The notes under the pieces are model-generated. The model was not told the origin of the DNA, made no database searches, and was given only the letters and a program-made list of their open reading frames with translations. A program made the translations under genes and the position numbers. From the IMG/VR virus record IMGVR_UViG_3300042905_003576, positions 1 through 28,987 of that record: a DNA stretch of 28,987 nt; one strand, given 5' to 3'. This stretch comes from a virus. Shown piece after piece: positions 20,945 to 28,987 of this stretch; the stretch's first letter is position 1; each line of letters begins with the position of its first letter.

Positions 20945-22338
20945 GCACGACAACGGCAACACGGCGCGATCGGGAGACCGAAGCCCCCCATATCGAAATG
21001 CCGCCGACCAACTTCGACGCCGAAAACTCGCTGCTGGGTTCGCTTCTCCTGGATTCGACGGAGGTCGACAACGTCTCGGGGATCGTCACCGAGGCCTCGT
21101 TTTACCAGCCTCGCGCCGGTCGCGTGTTTCGCGTGCTGTCGTCGATGGTCGAGAAGTCGAAGTACGTCGACACCGTCACCGTGTTCGAGGCGTTGCGAAA
21201 GCTGAAAGACGCGGAGCCGGGCGACGAGGGCTTCAACGCTGAGCAAGAGTTTCTGATCCAGTGCATGAACACCGTCCCCATCGCCGGGCACGCGGTCGCC
21301 TATGCCGAGATGGTGGCCGACTGTCACGTTCGCCGCCGGTTGCTGCGCGCTGCGGTCGACATGAAGGCGATGGCGCGACGCGAGAACATCGACGTTGACG
21401 AGGCGCTGGCCGACAGCGAATCGGCGTTGCACACGATCATCGAGGAGCGGGCCGGGCGACAGCGCGTCGACGTGACGATCCGCGAGTCGATGCTGCAACT
21501 CCTCGACGCCTTGCACGACGGGCCGATTGTCGGCTGGCCGACGGGCTTCACTGACTTCGACGACCTCACCGGGGGGGGCCTCAAGGCTGGGCAACTGGTC
21601 ATCCTGGCGGCGCGTCCCTCGATGGGGAAAACCGCGCTGGCGGCAAACATGATGCTGGGCCTCGCCAAGCGTGGGTCGCCGGTGCTGATGTTTTCGATGG
21701 AACAATCGCGGCTGGAACTCTCCTCGCGGCTGCTGCAAACCCAAACGGGGATCGGCGGCATCCTGACGGGCGAACGCAAGAGCGCTGACGAGATGGCGCG
21801 GATTCTTGAATCGGCCAGCGGTCTAGGGGATCTGCCGATCCAGATCGACGAGAACACCGTGCGGTTCTCGGCCATCGCCTCGCTGTGCCGGGTGGCCGCG
21901 CGAAAGCACGGCGTGCGGGTGGTGTTTCTCGACTACCTGCAATTGATCCAGCCCGACGACCGACGCATCCCGCGGGAACAGCAGGTGGCTGAAATCACGC
22001 GCGGCCTCAAGCAACTCGCGCGGCAACTCAAGATCGCCGTCGTGGCGCTGGCGCAACTCAATCGCGGGATCGAGGGTCGCGACGAGAAGCGGCCCCGCCT
22101 GTCGGACCTCCGCGAGTCGGGGAGCATCGAGCAAGACGCGGACATCGTGCTTTTCCCGAATCGGCCGCACTACTACGACCCGCAGCTACCGGAAAGCGAC
22201 GCGGTGCTGATCGTGGCGAAGCATCGGAACGGGAAGACGGGCGCGATCGACCTGCACTGGGACGCGCGGCTCATGACGTTCCGCAATGCGGCGGACTGCC
22301 CGCCCGGAATGGCTGGCGAACAAAGCAGGTTGTGGTGA
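20941..22338 (+). CDS. dnaB: Replicative DNA helicase (DnaB family)
   Basis: A 465-residue full-length DnaB. Residues 18-125 form the N-terminal DnaB domain (DAENSLLGSLLLDS). The linker covers about 125-190. The RecA-like ATPase domain has Walker A at 224-231 (ARPSMGKT), an FSMEQS segment at 251-256, Walker B at 327-336 (VVFLDYLQLI), an AQLNRGIEGR loop at 371-380 and the SDLRESGSIEQDAD box at 388-401. It unwinds DNA at the replication fork as a hexamer. A phage-encoded DnaB avoids having to recruit the host helicase. Confidence 0.95.
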   Translation: MSTTTATRRDRETEAPHIEMPPTNFDAENSLLGSLLLDSTEVDNVSGIVTEASFYQPRAGRVFRVLSSMVEKSKYVDTVTVFEALRKLKDAEPGDEGFNAEQEFLIQCMNTVPIAGHAVAYAEMVADCHVRRRLLRAAVDMKAMARRENIDVDEALADSESALHTIIEERAGRQRVDVTIRESMLQLLDALHDGPIVGWPTGFTDFDDLTGGGLKAGQLVILAARPSMGKTALAANMMLGLAKRGSPVLMFSMEQSRLELSSRLLQTQTGIGGILTGERKSADEMARILESASGLGDLPIQIDENTVRFSAIASLCRVAARKHGVRVVFLDYLQLIQPDDRRIPREQQVAEITRGLKQLARQLKIAVVALAQLNRGIEGRDEKRPRLSDLRESGSIEQDADIVLFPNRPHYYDPQLPESDAVLIVAKHRNGKTGAIDLHWDARLMTFRNAADCPPGMAGEQSRLW

Positions 22339-22364
22339 TGGGTTTCATTTTTCGGGAGGCGAAC

Positions 22365-23309
22365 ATGGACGGCGGTGAGGGTTTCGATATCGGGTGCGAC
22401 TTTGGGGTTGTCAGTCTGCGAGCGCAGGTCATCACCTTCGGCATGAAGGTCTCGCGGACGGAAATGAATTTGGACGAGGTGGACCGGCGGCTGTGCTGCA
22501 AGCGACTGACGGGCAAGCTGGTTCGTGGGGGTCGCTCTGCCGCCCCCAATCAAGCGTTGTTGCCGGGCATGGAAGGCGAGGCCCATTCGGTCGAGGGTGC
22601 GTTCGACGTGAAGCGATACGGGGTGAACGCGAACGGTTACACGTTCTCTCTGTCGTTCTCTGCTGGATCGGTTGACGCGAACGAGTGCCAGAAGCTCGCG
22701 AACAGCGCGGGGCGGTTGATTGTGTCGCACGTCGAGGATTTGCCGGACGAGGACGATGGCGACGACGACGATGGGCACGACGACCACGAGGACGTGGGGC
22801 CGCGACCGCGGACGAAGGCGATGACGTTCGATGCCGCTCCGTCACCGGCGTGTTTGGCCGACCTGAAGCTCGACCTTGGCGCCGCGATGCCGCTGTCGAC
22901 GCTGGAGCAGTTCGGCACGACCAAGGGCATCACGAAGTCGGTCAAGGCGGTTGTCGGTGGCGGCACGGTGGGCCACCTCGAAAAGTTTATGGCGGCGAAC
23001 CCCGAGTTCTGGCACCGCGACATCAAGGGCGTCGGCGAAGAGAAGCTGACAAAGCTCCAAGACGCCCACCTCGCGTTCCGCCAGCAAAACCCGATGGTGT
23101 CCGACGAGGACCGTAGCGATATCGACTACGCATTCCACCAGGGGCGCGAGGCGTGGGACGAGGTGATCGCCGCAGGCATCCAAGCCGCCAACCCGTACCC
23201 CGCTGGCGACCGGAGGTCGAAAGCGTGGCAACTGGGCTGGGAAGCGGGCGAGGCCGACAGCAACGCGGGCACGGTGTTCGACCAAACTGGCGACGAGGCC
23301 GCATCGTGA
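22365..23309 (+). CDS. Protein with C-terminal RMF-like domain
   Basis: A 314-residue protein. I use ATG 22365 because GGGAGG lies six bases upstream, although ATG 22338 would overlap the dnaB stop. Residues 1-125 are beta-rich and unidentified. Residues 126-145 are a strongly acidic run of Asp, Glu and His. Residues 205-235 contain a possible helix-hairpin-helix (IKGVGEEKLTKL). Residues 254-298 (AFHQGREAWDEVIAAG, NPYPAGDRRSKAWQLGW) resemble ribosome modulation factor and the related CrpP-type small proteins: spaced G residues, PYP, then W..GW. RMF dimerises ribosomes in stationary phase. A role in host translation control is inferred from the motif only. Confidence 0.6.
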   Translation: MDGGEGFDIGCDFGVVSLRAQVITFGMKVSRTEMNLDEVDRRLCCKRLTGKLVRGGRSAAPNQALLPGMEGEAHSVEGAFDVKRYGVNANGYTFSLSFSAGSVDANECQKLANSAGRLIVSHVEDLPDEDDGDDDDGHDDHEDVGPRPRTKAMTFDAAPSPACLADLKLDLGAAMPLSTLEQFGTTKGITKSVKAVVGGGTVGHLEKFMAANPEFWHRDIKGVGEEKLTKLQDAHLAFRQQNPMVSDEDRSDIDYAFHQGREAWDEVIAAGIQAANPYPAGDRRSKAWQLGWEAGEADSNAGTVFDQTGDEAAS

Positions 23310-23731
23310 AAGCATCGATCCGACTGCCGTGGCCGCCCTCGGTCAACGACTACTGGTTTTCGACCGTGGTCAAAAAGCGGGTGTGCGTGTTCATCGGCGC
23401 GAAGGGAAAGGCGTTTCGCGCGCAGGTCGCGGCTGCCGTCTGGGAGCGGTGGCCGGGCCTGCGTGCGACTGGCGCGAAGGTCGCGGTAACTCTGGTCGTC
23501 CATCCGCCGGACCGACGCAAACGGGACTTGGACAACCTGCCGAAAGCTGTGCTGGATGCGCTGACCCATGCTCGCGTGTGGGCTGACGACAGCCAGATCA
23601 CGGGGCTTGCGGTGACGATGTGCGACATCGTGCCCGGTGGCGCGATCGACGTGGAAATCGAGTTGGTCGAGGGTGCCGTGCGGCATCTCGGGTGGGAGCG
23701 TGTGGGGGAAAGACAGGGGGTGTTGGTGTGA
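23306..23731 (+). CDS. rusA: RusA-type Holliday junction resolvase
   Basis: A 141-residue protein starting at GTG (GTGA overlap). It opens with [11 protein letters not shown], the standard RusA start. Active-site acidic residues are in [16 protein letters not shown] (about 71-86) and VWADDSQI (91-98). Length is close to the usual 120-140. RusA cuts four-way junctions, fitting the recombination and replication genes around it. Confidence 0.92.
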   Translation: MKASIRLPWPPSVNDYWFSTVVKKRVCVFIGAKGKAFRAQVAAAVWERWPGLRATGAKVAVTLVVHPPDRRKRDLDNLPKAVLDALTHARVWADDSQITGLAVTMCDIVPGGAIDVEIELVEGAVRHLGWERVGERQGVLV

Positions 23732-24894
23732 CGCAGCGAATCCTTATCGGCGACGTGCGCGAGAAGCTGCGGGAACTCCCCGAACGCTCGGTGCAGTGCT
23801 GCGTCACGTCGCCGCCGTATTGGGGATTGCGCGACTACGGCGTCGAAGGCCAGATCGGCAACGAGCGCACTCCGGAAGAGTACGTGGCCACGATGGTCGA
23901 GGTGTTCCGCGAAGTGCATCGCGTGCTGCGGGACGATGGGACGCTGTGGCTCAACCTGGGGGACACGTACAACGCCTACAACGGCAATCGAGGCGCGAGC
24001 AAGTCTCTGTCGTCGGCTGTCGAGGAAGCCGTGCCGAAGCTCTCGAAGGGCGCGGGCCTGACCTGTGCCTCGCTCAAGAACAAAGACCTGTGCGGCATCC
24101 CGTGGCGTGTCGTACTCGCGCTGCAGGCGGATGGGTGGTACTGGCGCGACACGATCATTTGGCACAAGCCCGCCCCCATGCCGTCGAGCGTGAAGGATCG
24201 GACCTGCTGCGCTCACGAGCCGGTCTTCATGCTCACGAAGAACGAGCGTTACTTCTACGACTGGTTGGCCATTTCCGAAGCGTGTGTGACCGGGGCCAAG
24301 GGAAGCAAGTTCAACAGCGGAAAGACCGGCGTGTATCAGGTTCGGTGCAGCGACAAGCCGCGCACCGATGCGACGCGGCGTCTCGCGCGATCGGTCTGGC
24401 GAATCAACCCCAAGGGCTTCAAGGGGGCGCACTTCGCGACGTTCCCTCCCGCGCTCGCCGAGCGTTGCATCGCCGCCGGGACGCCGTCGCAAGGCGTGTG
24501 CGGCGAATGCGGGACACCGCTGGTCCGCATGGTCGACACGGTGCGCGTCCCCACGAGGCCCGGAACGAACAGCAAGGTCAATCGAGCGAGCGACGATCCG
24601 GACTCGCCCTACGAACAGCACACGGGGTCCGTCGTCGGCAACCGCGACCCGAAGCGGCACATTTCGGAGTACGTGACCACGGGCTGGATGCCGAAGTGCA
24701 AGTGCGACTGCCTCACCCGTCGACCGGCCGTCGTGCTCGATCCGTTTCTCGGATCCGGAACGACGCTCGCCGTGGCGAAGGAGTTGGGCCGGGACGGAGT
24801 CGGAATCGAACTGAACGCGGATTACGCCGCGATGGCGCGGACGCGGATCGACGCGGCGCAACCGAGGATCGTCGAACTGATGGAGGTGGGGTGA
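23728..24894 (+). CDS. Orphan DNA methyltransferase (beta-type, N4/N6)
   Basis: A 388-residue protein starting at GTG (GTGA overlap). Catalytic motif IV is TSPPYW at 27-32 near the N-terminus, and the SAM motif FLGSGTT is near residue 340, so the order is beta-class. TSPPY favours cytosine-N4, but adenine-N6 cannot be excluded. Residues about 258-261 (CGECG) and 324-329 (KCKCDC) suggest an inserted zinc ribbon in the target-recognition region. No restriction gene is adjacent, so it probably protects phage DNA from host restriction or alters regulation. Confidence 0.88.
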   Translation: MTQRILIGDVREKLRELPERSVQCCVTSPPYWGLRDYGVEGQIGNERTPEEYVATMVEVFREVHRVLRDDGTLWLNLGDTYNAYNGNRGASKSLSSAVEEAVPKLSKGAGLTCASLKNKDLCGIPWRVVLALQADGWYWRDTIIWHKPAPMPSSVKDRTCCAHEPVFMLTKNERYFYDWLAISEACVTGAKGSKFNSGKTGVYQVRCSDKPRTDATRRLARSVWRINPKGFKGAHFATFPPALAERCIAAGTPSQGVCGECGTPLVRMVDTVRVPTRPGTNSKVNRASDDPDSPYEQHTGSVVGNRDPKRHISEYVTTGWMPKCKCDCLTRRPAVVLDPFLGSGTTLAVAKELGRDGVGIELNADYAAMARTRIDAAQPRIVELMEVG

Positions 24895-25097
24895 TGACGA
24901 ATCCGTATCCACCATTTCCTGAAGTGGGGTCGCTTTGGCGAGGCATGTTCGATGGCAGCCACGAGCGTGTGGTTCAGGTCGTAAAGCTCTCGGCGGGGGC
25001 TGTGCATTGGAAGCTGCACCCGCGAGGAAGCGTCCGGAAATGGAACATCTGGACTTGGGACAGGCTGAGGAAAGAGCGGGTTGACGATGCTCGCTAA
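24894..25097 (+). CDS. Hypothetical 67-residue protein
   Basis: It begins at the ATG overlapping the methyltransferase stop (TGATGA). It is beta-like with an SLWRGMFDGSHERVVQVVKL segment and a VHWKLHPRG segment, the profile of small SH3-like phage proteins. Its end overlaps the next start. Function unknown. Confidence 0.55.
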   Translation: MTNPYPPFPEVGSLWRGMFDGSHERVVQVVKLSAGAVHWKLHPRGSVRKWNIWTWDRLRKERVDDAR

Positions 25098-25278
25098 CCC
25101 GCGCCTCGGCCAACGTGTGCAGGTGTGGTATCGGCGCGACCGCGCGGCGTTCATGCCGTTGCACGGGCGCGAGGGGACGGTCGTCGTGGTGTCGCGAGGG
25201 AAGCCGAGGAACCACGGGGTCGAGGTTGATGGCGTGCTGTACGCCGTGCCGTGTGGCAATTTGCGAAAGGTGCAGTGA
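25087..25278 (+). CDS. Hypothetical small KOW/SH3-like protein
   Basis: A 63-residue protein from ATG 25087. It has a KOW-like stretch (PLHGREGTVVVVSRG, then HGVEVDGVLYAVPCGNLR). Such domains bind RNA, DNA or proteins. The stop overlaps the next start. Confidence 0.55.
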   Translation: MLANPRLGQRVQVWYRRDRAAFMPLHGREGTVVVVSRGKPRNHGVEVDGVLYAVPCGNLRKVQ

Positions 25279-25883
25279 TGGGCCGACGCCTGATCCTGAA
25301 GGAATGGGAACGCCTCGCGCGGCGGAGCGGCGCGACGATGCTCGTGCGGGTACTCGCTCTACAGCCGCGACACGACGGCTGGACTCTCGAAAAGTATCAC
25401 CCAACTGTCGTGGGCAAAGGCGGCATCCAACAGCCGGGCGAGGAAGTGTTCGGGTTGTTCTCGGATGACGGCGAGTTCGGAATCCTGTCGCCATTTCAGC
25501 CCGAGGGGGAACTGTGGCTCGCCGAACCGCACTGGCCGATTGACGACAAGGATTGCTGGTATCGGGACGACTTCCTGAACGAGCCAGAAGGGCCGGACGG
25601 CGAGAACCGCAAGTGGCGACCAGCCACGCAGATGCCGGAGCGATACGCCCGCGAGCGGATCGTCGTCGAAGCGGTGGACGTGATGCGGGTGTCGAAGATC
25701 ACGGAAGCGATGGCGATGGCAATGGGTGTTCCGATCCCGAGTCACATGGCGTTCTCGTCTGGTGGTCGGAGAGAGGATCGGAATGAGTCGAGGTGTGCTC
25801 TGCGGGAGAAGATCGGCGGCAGCCTGTTCGACTTGGACCCGTTCGTGTGGGTGGTGACTGTGAGAAAGGCGGTGGCCTCGTGA
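25278..25883 (+). CDS. ASCH-like early phage protein
   Basis: A 201-residue protein starting at ATG 25278. It shows the phage ASCH-type pattern: ELWLAEPHWP (near 76-85), a WYR segment, KWRPATQMPERYARERIVVEAVDVMRVSKITEAMAMAMGV (about 112-150) and an ending DPFVWVVTVRKA. ASCH domains are beta-barrels linked to RNA binding or nucleotide chemistry, and phages carry many copies with unknown roles. Identification is by this pattern. Confidence 0.65.
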   Translation: MGRRLILKEWERLARRSGATMLVRVLALQPRHDGWTLEKYHPTVVGKGGIQQPGEEVFGLFSDDGEFGILSPFQPEGELWLAEPHWPIDDKDCWYRDDFLNEPEGPDGENRKWRPATQMPERYARERIVVEAVDVMRVSKITEAMAMAMGVPIPSHMAFSSGGRREDRNESRCALREKIGGSLFDLDPFVWVVTVRKAVAS

Positions 25884-26125
25884 GCGGAGATTCGGTGATG
25901 AACGACGACATCGCAACGCCTGATGGCTGGACGCCACAAGGCCCGTGTTTCACGCGGCTGCACGACGGCGTGTTCGCTGTGCTCGAACGTGGCTCACCCG
26001 AGGATTCGCTTTGGTGGGTGACCATCCACCGGGACCGGCAGTCCCCGATCAACATTGGCTGGCAACCGCTGGCTGAGGTAGTCGCGTGGGCCAACGAGCG
26101 ACTTGGCGTGCGAGGTGCCTCGTGA
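25880..26125 (+). CDS. Hypothetical 81-residue protein
   Basis: It starts at GTG 25880 (GTGA overlap); ATG 25898 with GGAG upstream is an alternative. It is a compact beta-alpha protein (GVFAVLERGSPEDSLWWVTIHRD, then AEVVAWANERLG). No family is recognised. Confidence 0.5.
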   Translation: MSGDSVMNDDIATPDGWTPQGPCFTRLHDGVFAVLERGSPEDSLWWVTIHRDRQSPINIGWQPLAEVVAWANERLGVRGAS

Positions 26126-26661
26126 TCGGAACAATCTTCTCGCCCGACCGGACGTACCGCTACACGCTGTACCGCGAGTGGGAACCATCGAAGCCACTCG
26201 TGGCGTTCATCGGCCTCAACCCGTCAACCGCCGACGAGACGAACAACGACCCCACGGTCACGCGGTGCATCAACTTCGCGAAGGCGTGGGGCGCGGGCCG
26301 GTTCGTCATGCTCAACCTGTTCGCGTATCGGAGCACCGACCCGAAGGCGCTGTACGCGGTCGACGATCCGGTGGGCGAGGCGAACGTCGGTTGGATCGAG
26401 CAAGTCGTCGGCGTGCATGCGGGCCTTGTGGTCTGCGCGTGGGGAACGCATGCGGAGAATCGGGAGCCTGCACACGTCGCGGACTGCTACGCGATGTTGC
26501 GTCGGCACAAGCACGTCAACGGCGTCCCCATTTGCTGTCTCGGGAAGAACCAGAACGGCAGCCCGAAACACCCGCTGTATTTGCGGGGGGATAGCTGGCC
26601 GGTAGACCTGTGGACGGGTGAGCGGTGGCCGGGGTTCAACAAGATCGGGGGTGCAATGTGA
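26122..26661 (+). CDS. DUF1643-family protein
   Basis: A 179-residue protein starting at GTG (GTGA overlap). The family signature GLNPSTADETNNDPTVTRC lies near residues 32-50, followed by FVMLNLFAYRSTDP and VVCAWGTHA. Proteins of this family are frequent in phages and bacteria, and their biochemical role is not established. Full length for the family. Confidence 0.85.
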   Translation: MIGTIFSPDRTYRYTLYREWEPSKPLVAFIGLNPSTADETNNDPTVTRCINFAKAWGAGRFVMLNLFAYRSTDPKALYAVDDPVGEANVGWIEQVVGVHAGLVVCAWGTHAENREPAHVADCYAMLRRHKHVNGVPICCLGKNQNGSPKHPLYLRGDSWPVDLWTGERWPGFNKIGGAM

Positions 26662-27056
26662 GCATGACGCCTGAGCAACGGGAAGCGGAACGTGTGGCGT
26701 TCCACAATCGATTCCCCCTGCCGCCGTCCGGCCCGCTGGTCGAACTGCACAATCAAGGCGAGCGGCAAGCTGGATGGCTCGCCCGTGCCGAGAGCGCCAT
26801 CGCGGAGCGTTCTGAACTGCAAGCCGAGATCGAGCGGCTGCGGGAGCGGGTGAGCGAGTTGGAATCATCCCCCACGATTGACGAGTTGGAAAAGTACCGT
26901 TCGCCGATGGATAAGGCGCAGGCAAGGCCGCTGCGTGAACTGGTAGCCGAGTGGCAGGCAAGGGTGGAGCGTTCGGAGGATCGCGAGCAGGAAATCCGCG
27001 ACAGGTCGGGGAACTGGCCGTTGGGTCGTCGAGTGGAAAGCGATGTGGAGCAATGA
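26658..27056 (+). CDS. Hypothetical coiled-coil protein
   Basis: A 132-residue protein starting at GTG 26658 (ATG 26664 is possible). Residues about 40-75 form a predicted coiled coil (ERSELQAEIERLRERVSELES), and the rest is helical and charged. It overlaps the next gene by four bases. No function is evident. Confidence 0.5.
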   Translation: MSMTPEQREAERVAFHNRFPLPPSGPLVELHNQGERQAGWLARAESAIAERSELQAEIERLRERVSELESSPTIDELEKYRSPMDKAQARPLRELVAEWQARVERSEDREQEIRDRSGNWPLGRRVESDVEQ

Positions 27057-27247
27057 CCCGAGCCATCTACCTCGAACACCTGCGCGGCGAGGACAGCCGA
27101 CGCGCGACGCTCACGAATCAGCAGGTGCGAGCAATCCGCCGCATGAGCACCGAGGGTCAGTCGCTCGCTGAGATAGCCCGCGTGTTTGATGTCTCGCGCG
27201 GGCATGTTTGCAACATCGTCAACGGGCGCGTGCGCCTCAGGGGGTAA
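27053..27247 (+). CDS. Small HTH protein (resolvase-type helix-turn-helix)
   Basis: A 64-residue protein starting at an ATGA overlap. Residues 20-60 form a helix-turn-helix of the resolvase/sigma-like type (LTNQQVRAIRRM, SLAEIARVFDVSRGHVCNIVNG). It should bind DNA. It may regulate the end of the early operon or the neighbouring late genes. Confidence 0.65.
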   Translation: MTRAIYLEHLRGEDSRRATLTNQQVRAIRRMSTEGQSLAEIARVFDVSRGHVCNIVNGRVRLRG

Positions 27248-27250
27248 GAC

Positions 27251-27556
27251 GTGGAACCAAGAAACTACATTTTCTGCGGCATCTGCAAAGGCAAGCGGGA
27301 CAACGTCGGCGGCCTGTGCTCGGGCTGCGGTGGCGAGGTTGACCAAGTGCGGATGTCGGCCAACCCGAAGCCGGTCGCCCCCAAGTGCCCACAATGCGGA
27401 CCACGGACCGACGCCTACAAACTCGAACGCGGGTCGTACCACTGCCGGAGATGCGGGGCCGAGTTCGCGCCGGTCGAATTCGCCTTTCTTGATTCGAGGC
27501 CGGATCGCAACGCGGAGCGGATCGAGCAACGGGAACGGTCGCGTCGCAAAGCGTAG
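27251..27556 (+). CDS. Double zinc-ribbon protein
   Basis: A 101-residue protein starting at GTG. Cysteine pairs are CGIC (9-12), CSGC (23-26), CPQC (46-49) and CRRC (64-67), giving two zinc ribbons. The last 25 residues are a charged helix. Zinc ribbons of this kind bind nucleic acid or proteins. No further assignment. Confidence 0.65.
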   Translation: MEPRNYIFCGICKGKRDNVGGLCSGCGGEVDQVRMSANPKPVAPKCPQCGPRTDAYKLERGSYHCRRCGAEFAPVEFAFLDSRPDRNAERIEQRERSRRKA

Positions 27557-27689
27557 TTGCGCCTGCGTGGCGATGAGGCCCGAGGACGACCGATTGGCCG
27601 TCCGTACAGCCGAAGCCCCGTAGAACGCGACTGTGTGCGTTTGGCGCGGTGTGTGGTTTGGCAAGTTTGGCAATCTGTGGGAGATGAAC

Positions 27690-28100
27690 ATGAACTGGAA
27701 TGGTTGCGGTTGGGCTGTCGGTCTCGCTTTCACCCAATGGGCCAAGGCCCTCGGGTACGCGGATTTCAGCGTCGACCAGGATTCGCCGGTCGTCGCATTC
27801 ACCGATCCCGAGGTCAATCGGCGGTGGCTTGAGTTCTCGTCGCACGCTTCAGCGATTCGCGACGGCGAAAAGCCGTGTGACCTGCTCGAACTGCGGGTGC
27901 CTGTCGTTGCGGACGATGGCACCGAGCACACGGTCGAATGCTGGAATGAGTTCGGCGGCGCGCCCAATTTCGAGGCAATCGATACTCGTTTCGTCACGTC
28001 TGACGGCTGGCACGTCGCACCGCTTGGCAGCAACAAATTCAAGATGCTCAATCCCGAGACGCGCGAATTCATCTCGGCGACAACGAAGGCGGGGGTGTGA
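27690..28100 (+). CDS. Hypothetical protein
   Basis: A 136-residue protein. I use ATG 27690 because GGGAG is placed six bases upstream; ATG 27684 directly abuts the same GGGAG, and the extension to 27633 is not protein-like. It is helical at the start (NGCGWAVGLAFTQWAKALGY), then mixed. It follows 133 bases with no gene. No family recognised. Confidence 0.55.
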   Translation: MNWNGCGWAVGLAFTQWAKALGYADFSVDQDSPVVAFTDPEVNRRWLEFSSHASAIRDGEKPCDLLELRVPVVADDGTEHTVECWNEFGGAPNFEAIDTRFVTSDGWHVAPLGSNKFKMLNPETREFISATTKAGV

Positions 28101-28933
28101 CCATGTTGCGAATGGCGCACCGGGTGTTGATGACGGTGGACTGTTTCGAGGAGCGGTTCGGCGAAAATCGCTCTGAGTTCGAGAAAACAGTTTGCATCGA
28201 TGTGGAAAATCTAGTGCTTCCACTCAGGCACTTAACGGGACTCGGAGACAAAAACATTGAGTTTGATCTGACTGCTCGCTCACTCTCGGGTCGGCTAAGA
28301 ACGCCATTTCCGAGCGTGTTTCTGGAGTTCACCGATTCCGATCACATGCAAATGGGAATGTGGTGTCGCCAGCAAAATGATCGGCTGATTTCCGTGTCGA
28401 CGTTTCAGTGCATCGGAGGGCGTGCGTATCGAGTGCATTTCGACGTGCGGCTAAACCTTGATGCGGTTGGTGCGTTTGACGGATGCAGTGTTGTTCCGGT
28501 TGGCAGGATGTGGAGCGGAGCAAGCGAAGAGGATCTTGCATGGGCAACGCCAGCATTGCGCCCATACGGCTGGCACCTCCTACCGATTCTGTGCCTGTCT
28601 CTGCTTAATTGCCGACGGCAGACGCGGGTCATAGAACGCCCTGACATGAATCCTGCCGAAAAGTGGCTGCGTCGTCAGAAGCAACCGAGGCTTCGCTATC
28701 ACACTCTCGACATCGACCCGTTGAAGAAGATGTTGAGGTACGACGAAAAGGCCGACCCGACCGGCAGGGAACTGGCGTGGCACCTGTGTCGAGGCCACTG
28801 GAAGCACTACACCGAAGAGAAGCCACTGTTCGGGCGCTACGTTGGGAGCGTCTGGTGTCCGCCGCATGCAAAGGGAAAGCAGGAAAACGGGGTGGTGCTC
28901 AAGGAATACGCCCTGAACATCGAGGGCGGGTAA
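28097..28933 (+). CDS. Hypothetical protein of lower GC
   Basis: A 278-residue protein starting at GTG (GTGA overlap) or at ATG 28103, which has a GGGGG run upstream. The C-terminal 60 residues carry a GHWKHYTEEKPLFGRYVGSVW segment that recalls a sequence common at the ends of phage proteins of unknown function. The gene is visibly less GC-rich and uses different codons from its neighbours, which suggests a separate origin. Intact and last in the window. Confidence 0.55.
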   Translation: MTMLRMAHRVLMTVDCFEERFGENRSEFEKTVCIDVENLVLPLRHLTGLGDKNIEFDLTARSLSGRLRTPFPSVFLEFTDSDHMQMGMWCRQQNDRLISVSTFQCIGGRAYRVHFDVRLNLDAVGAFDGCSVVPVGRMWSGASEEDLAWATPALRPYGWHLLPILCLSLLNCRRQTRVIERPDMNPAEKWLRRQKQPRLRYHTLDIDPLKKMLRYDEKADPTGRELAWHLCRGHWKHYTEEKPLFGRYVGSVWCPPHAKGKQENGVVLKEYALNIEGG

Positions 28934-28987
28934 CTGGGCGATTTAGAAAGGTCAGCGGGTCCCTCTCCGTCGATCCTTGCTCCTGAT

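Noticed and set aside
23350-25494. 714-codon minus-strand frame
   Set aside because: It crosses RusA, the methyltransferase and several coupled genes; composition is typical of an antisense shadow.
1-28987. CRISPR array or diversity-generating retroelement
   Set aside because: No spaced identical repeats of the right length, no reverse transcriptase and no variable-repeat pair were seen.

Overview
This window is a GC-rich (roughly 60-65%) segment of a temperate, tailed, siphovirus-type phage genome. The main evidence is a tail module with a tape-measure protein, a tyrosine integrase with an excisionase-like gene and an attachment site, a replicative helicase, and a YqaJ/RecT/RusA recombination set. 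No head genes, terminase, portal, holin or endolysin are recognisable, so those parts lie outside the window. Phage-like genes flank the attachment site on both sides, which fits attP on an unintegrated (or circularly permuted) genome better than a prophage end. The host is a high-GC bacterium. A Planctomycetota host is my best guess from the style of the tail-chaperone and early proteins, but this is inference only.

Layout. (1) 1-9759, plus strand: late genes for head-tail joining, tail tube, a surface-type protein, tail assembly chaperones in two overlapping frames, tape measure, a tail-tip candidate, a 717-residue cysteine-rich receptor-binding candidate, then a glycosyltransferase with a cysteine-rich N-terminus and a SAM methyltransferase. 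(2) 9763-12480: accessory stretch with a small minus-strand membrane protein, structured non-coding DNA, a tiny hydrophobic ORF and a minus-strand secreted PDZ protein that looks like a moron with terminators above it. (3) 12488-14312: excisionase-like gene, integrase and attP, which contains the 5' half of a proline tRNA. (4) 14313-28933, plus strand: a long early operon whose genes mostly overlap by a few bases (ATGA, GTGA, TGATG). It holds an HTH regulator, small proteins, CsrA, an SMC-like ATPase, a YqaJ nuclease, RecT, a tRNA-like element, a lambda-O-like initiator, a 48-residue linker gene, DnaB helicase, an RMF-like protein, RusA, an orphan DNA methyltransferase, and a tail of ASCH-like, DUF1643, HTH and zinc-ribbon proteins.

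Main points. The initiator gene carries what looks like the replication origin inside its coding sequence: a 44-bp interrupted palindrome followed by four 11-bp iterons. A decayed copy of the same architecture, with identical palindrome core and identical spacing, lies 10.2 kb away in the non-coding accessory region. The phage also carries its own csrA, with two copies of a CsrA-site-like motif bracketing the gene.

How the parts work together. Int and the excisionase would insert and remove the phage at a proline tRNA gene. The initiator, the 48-residue protein and DnaB would start replication. The ATPase, YqaJ, RecT and RusA would recombine and resolve DNA. CsrA and the RMF-like protein could redirect host translation. 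The PDZ protein would be made in the lysogen, and the glycosyltransferase and methyltransferase would modify virion or host surface glycans. These roles are inferred from families and context, not shown directly.
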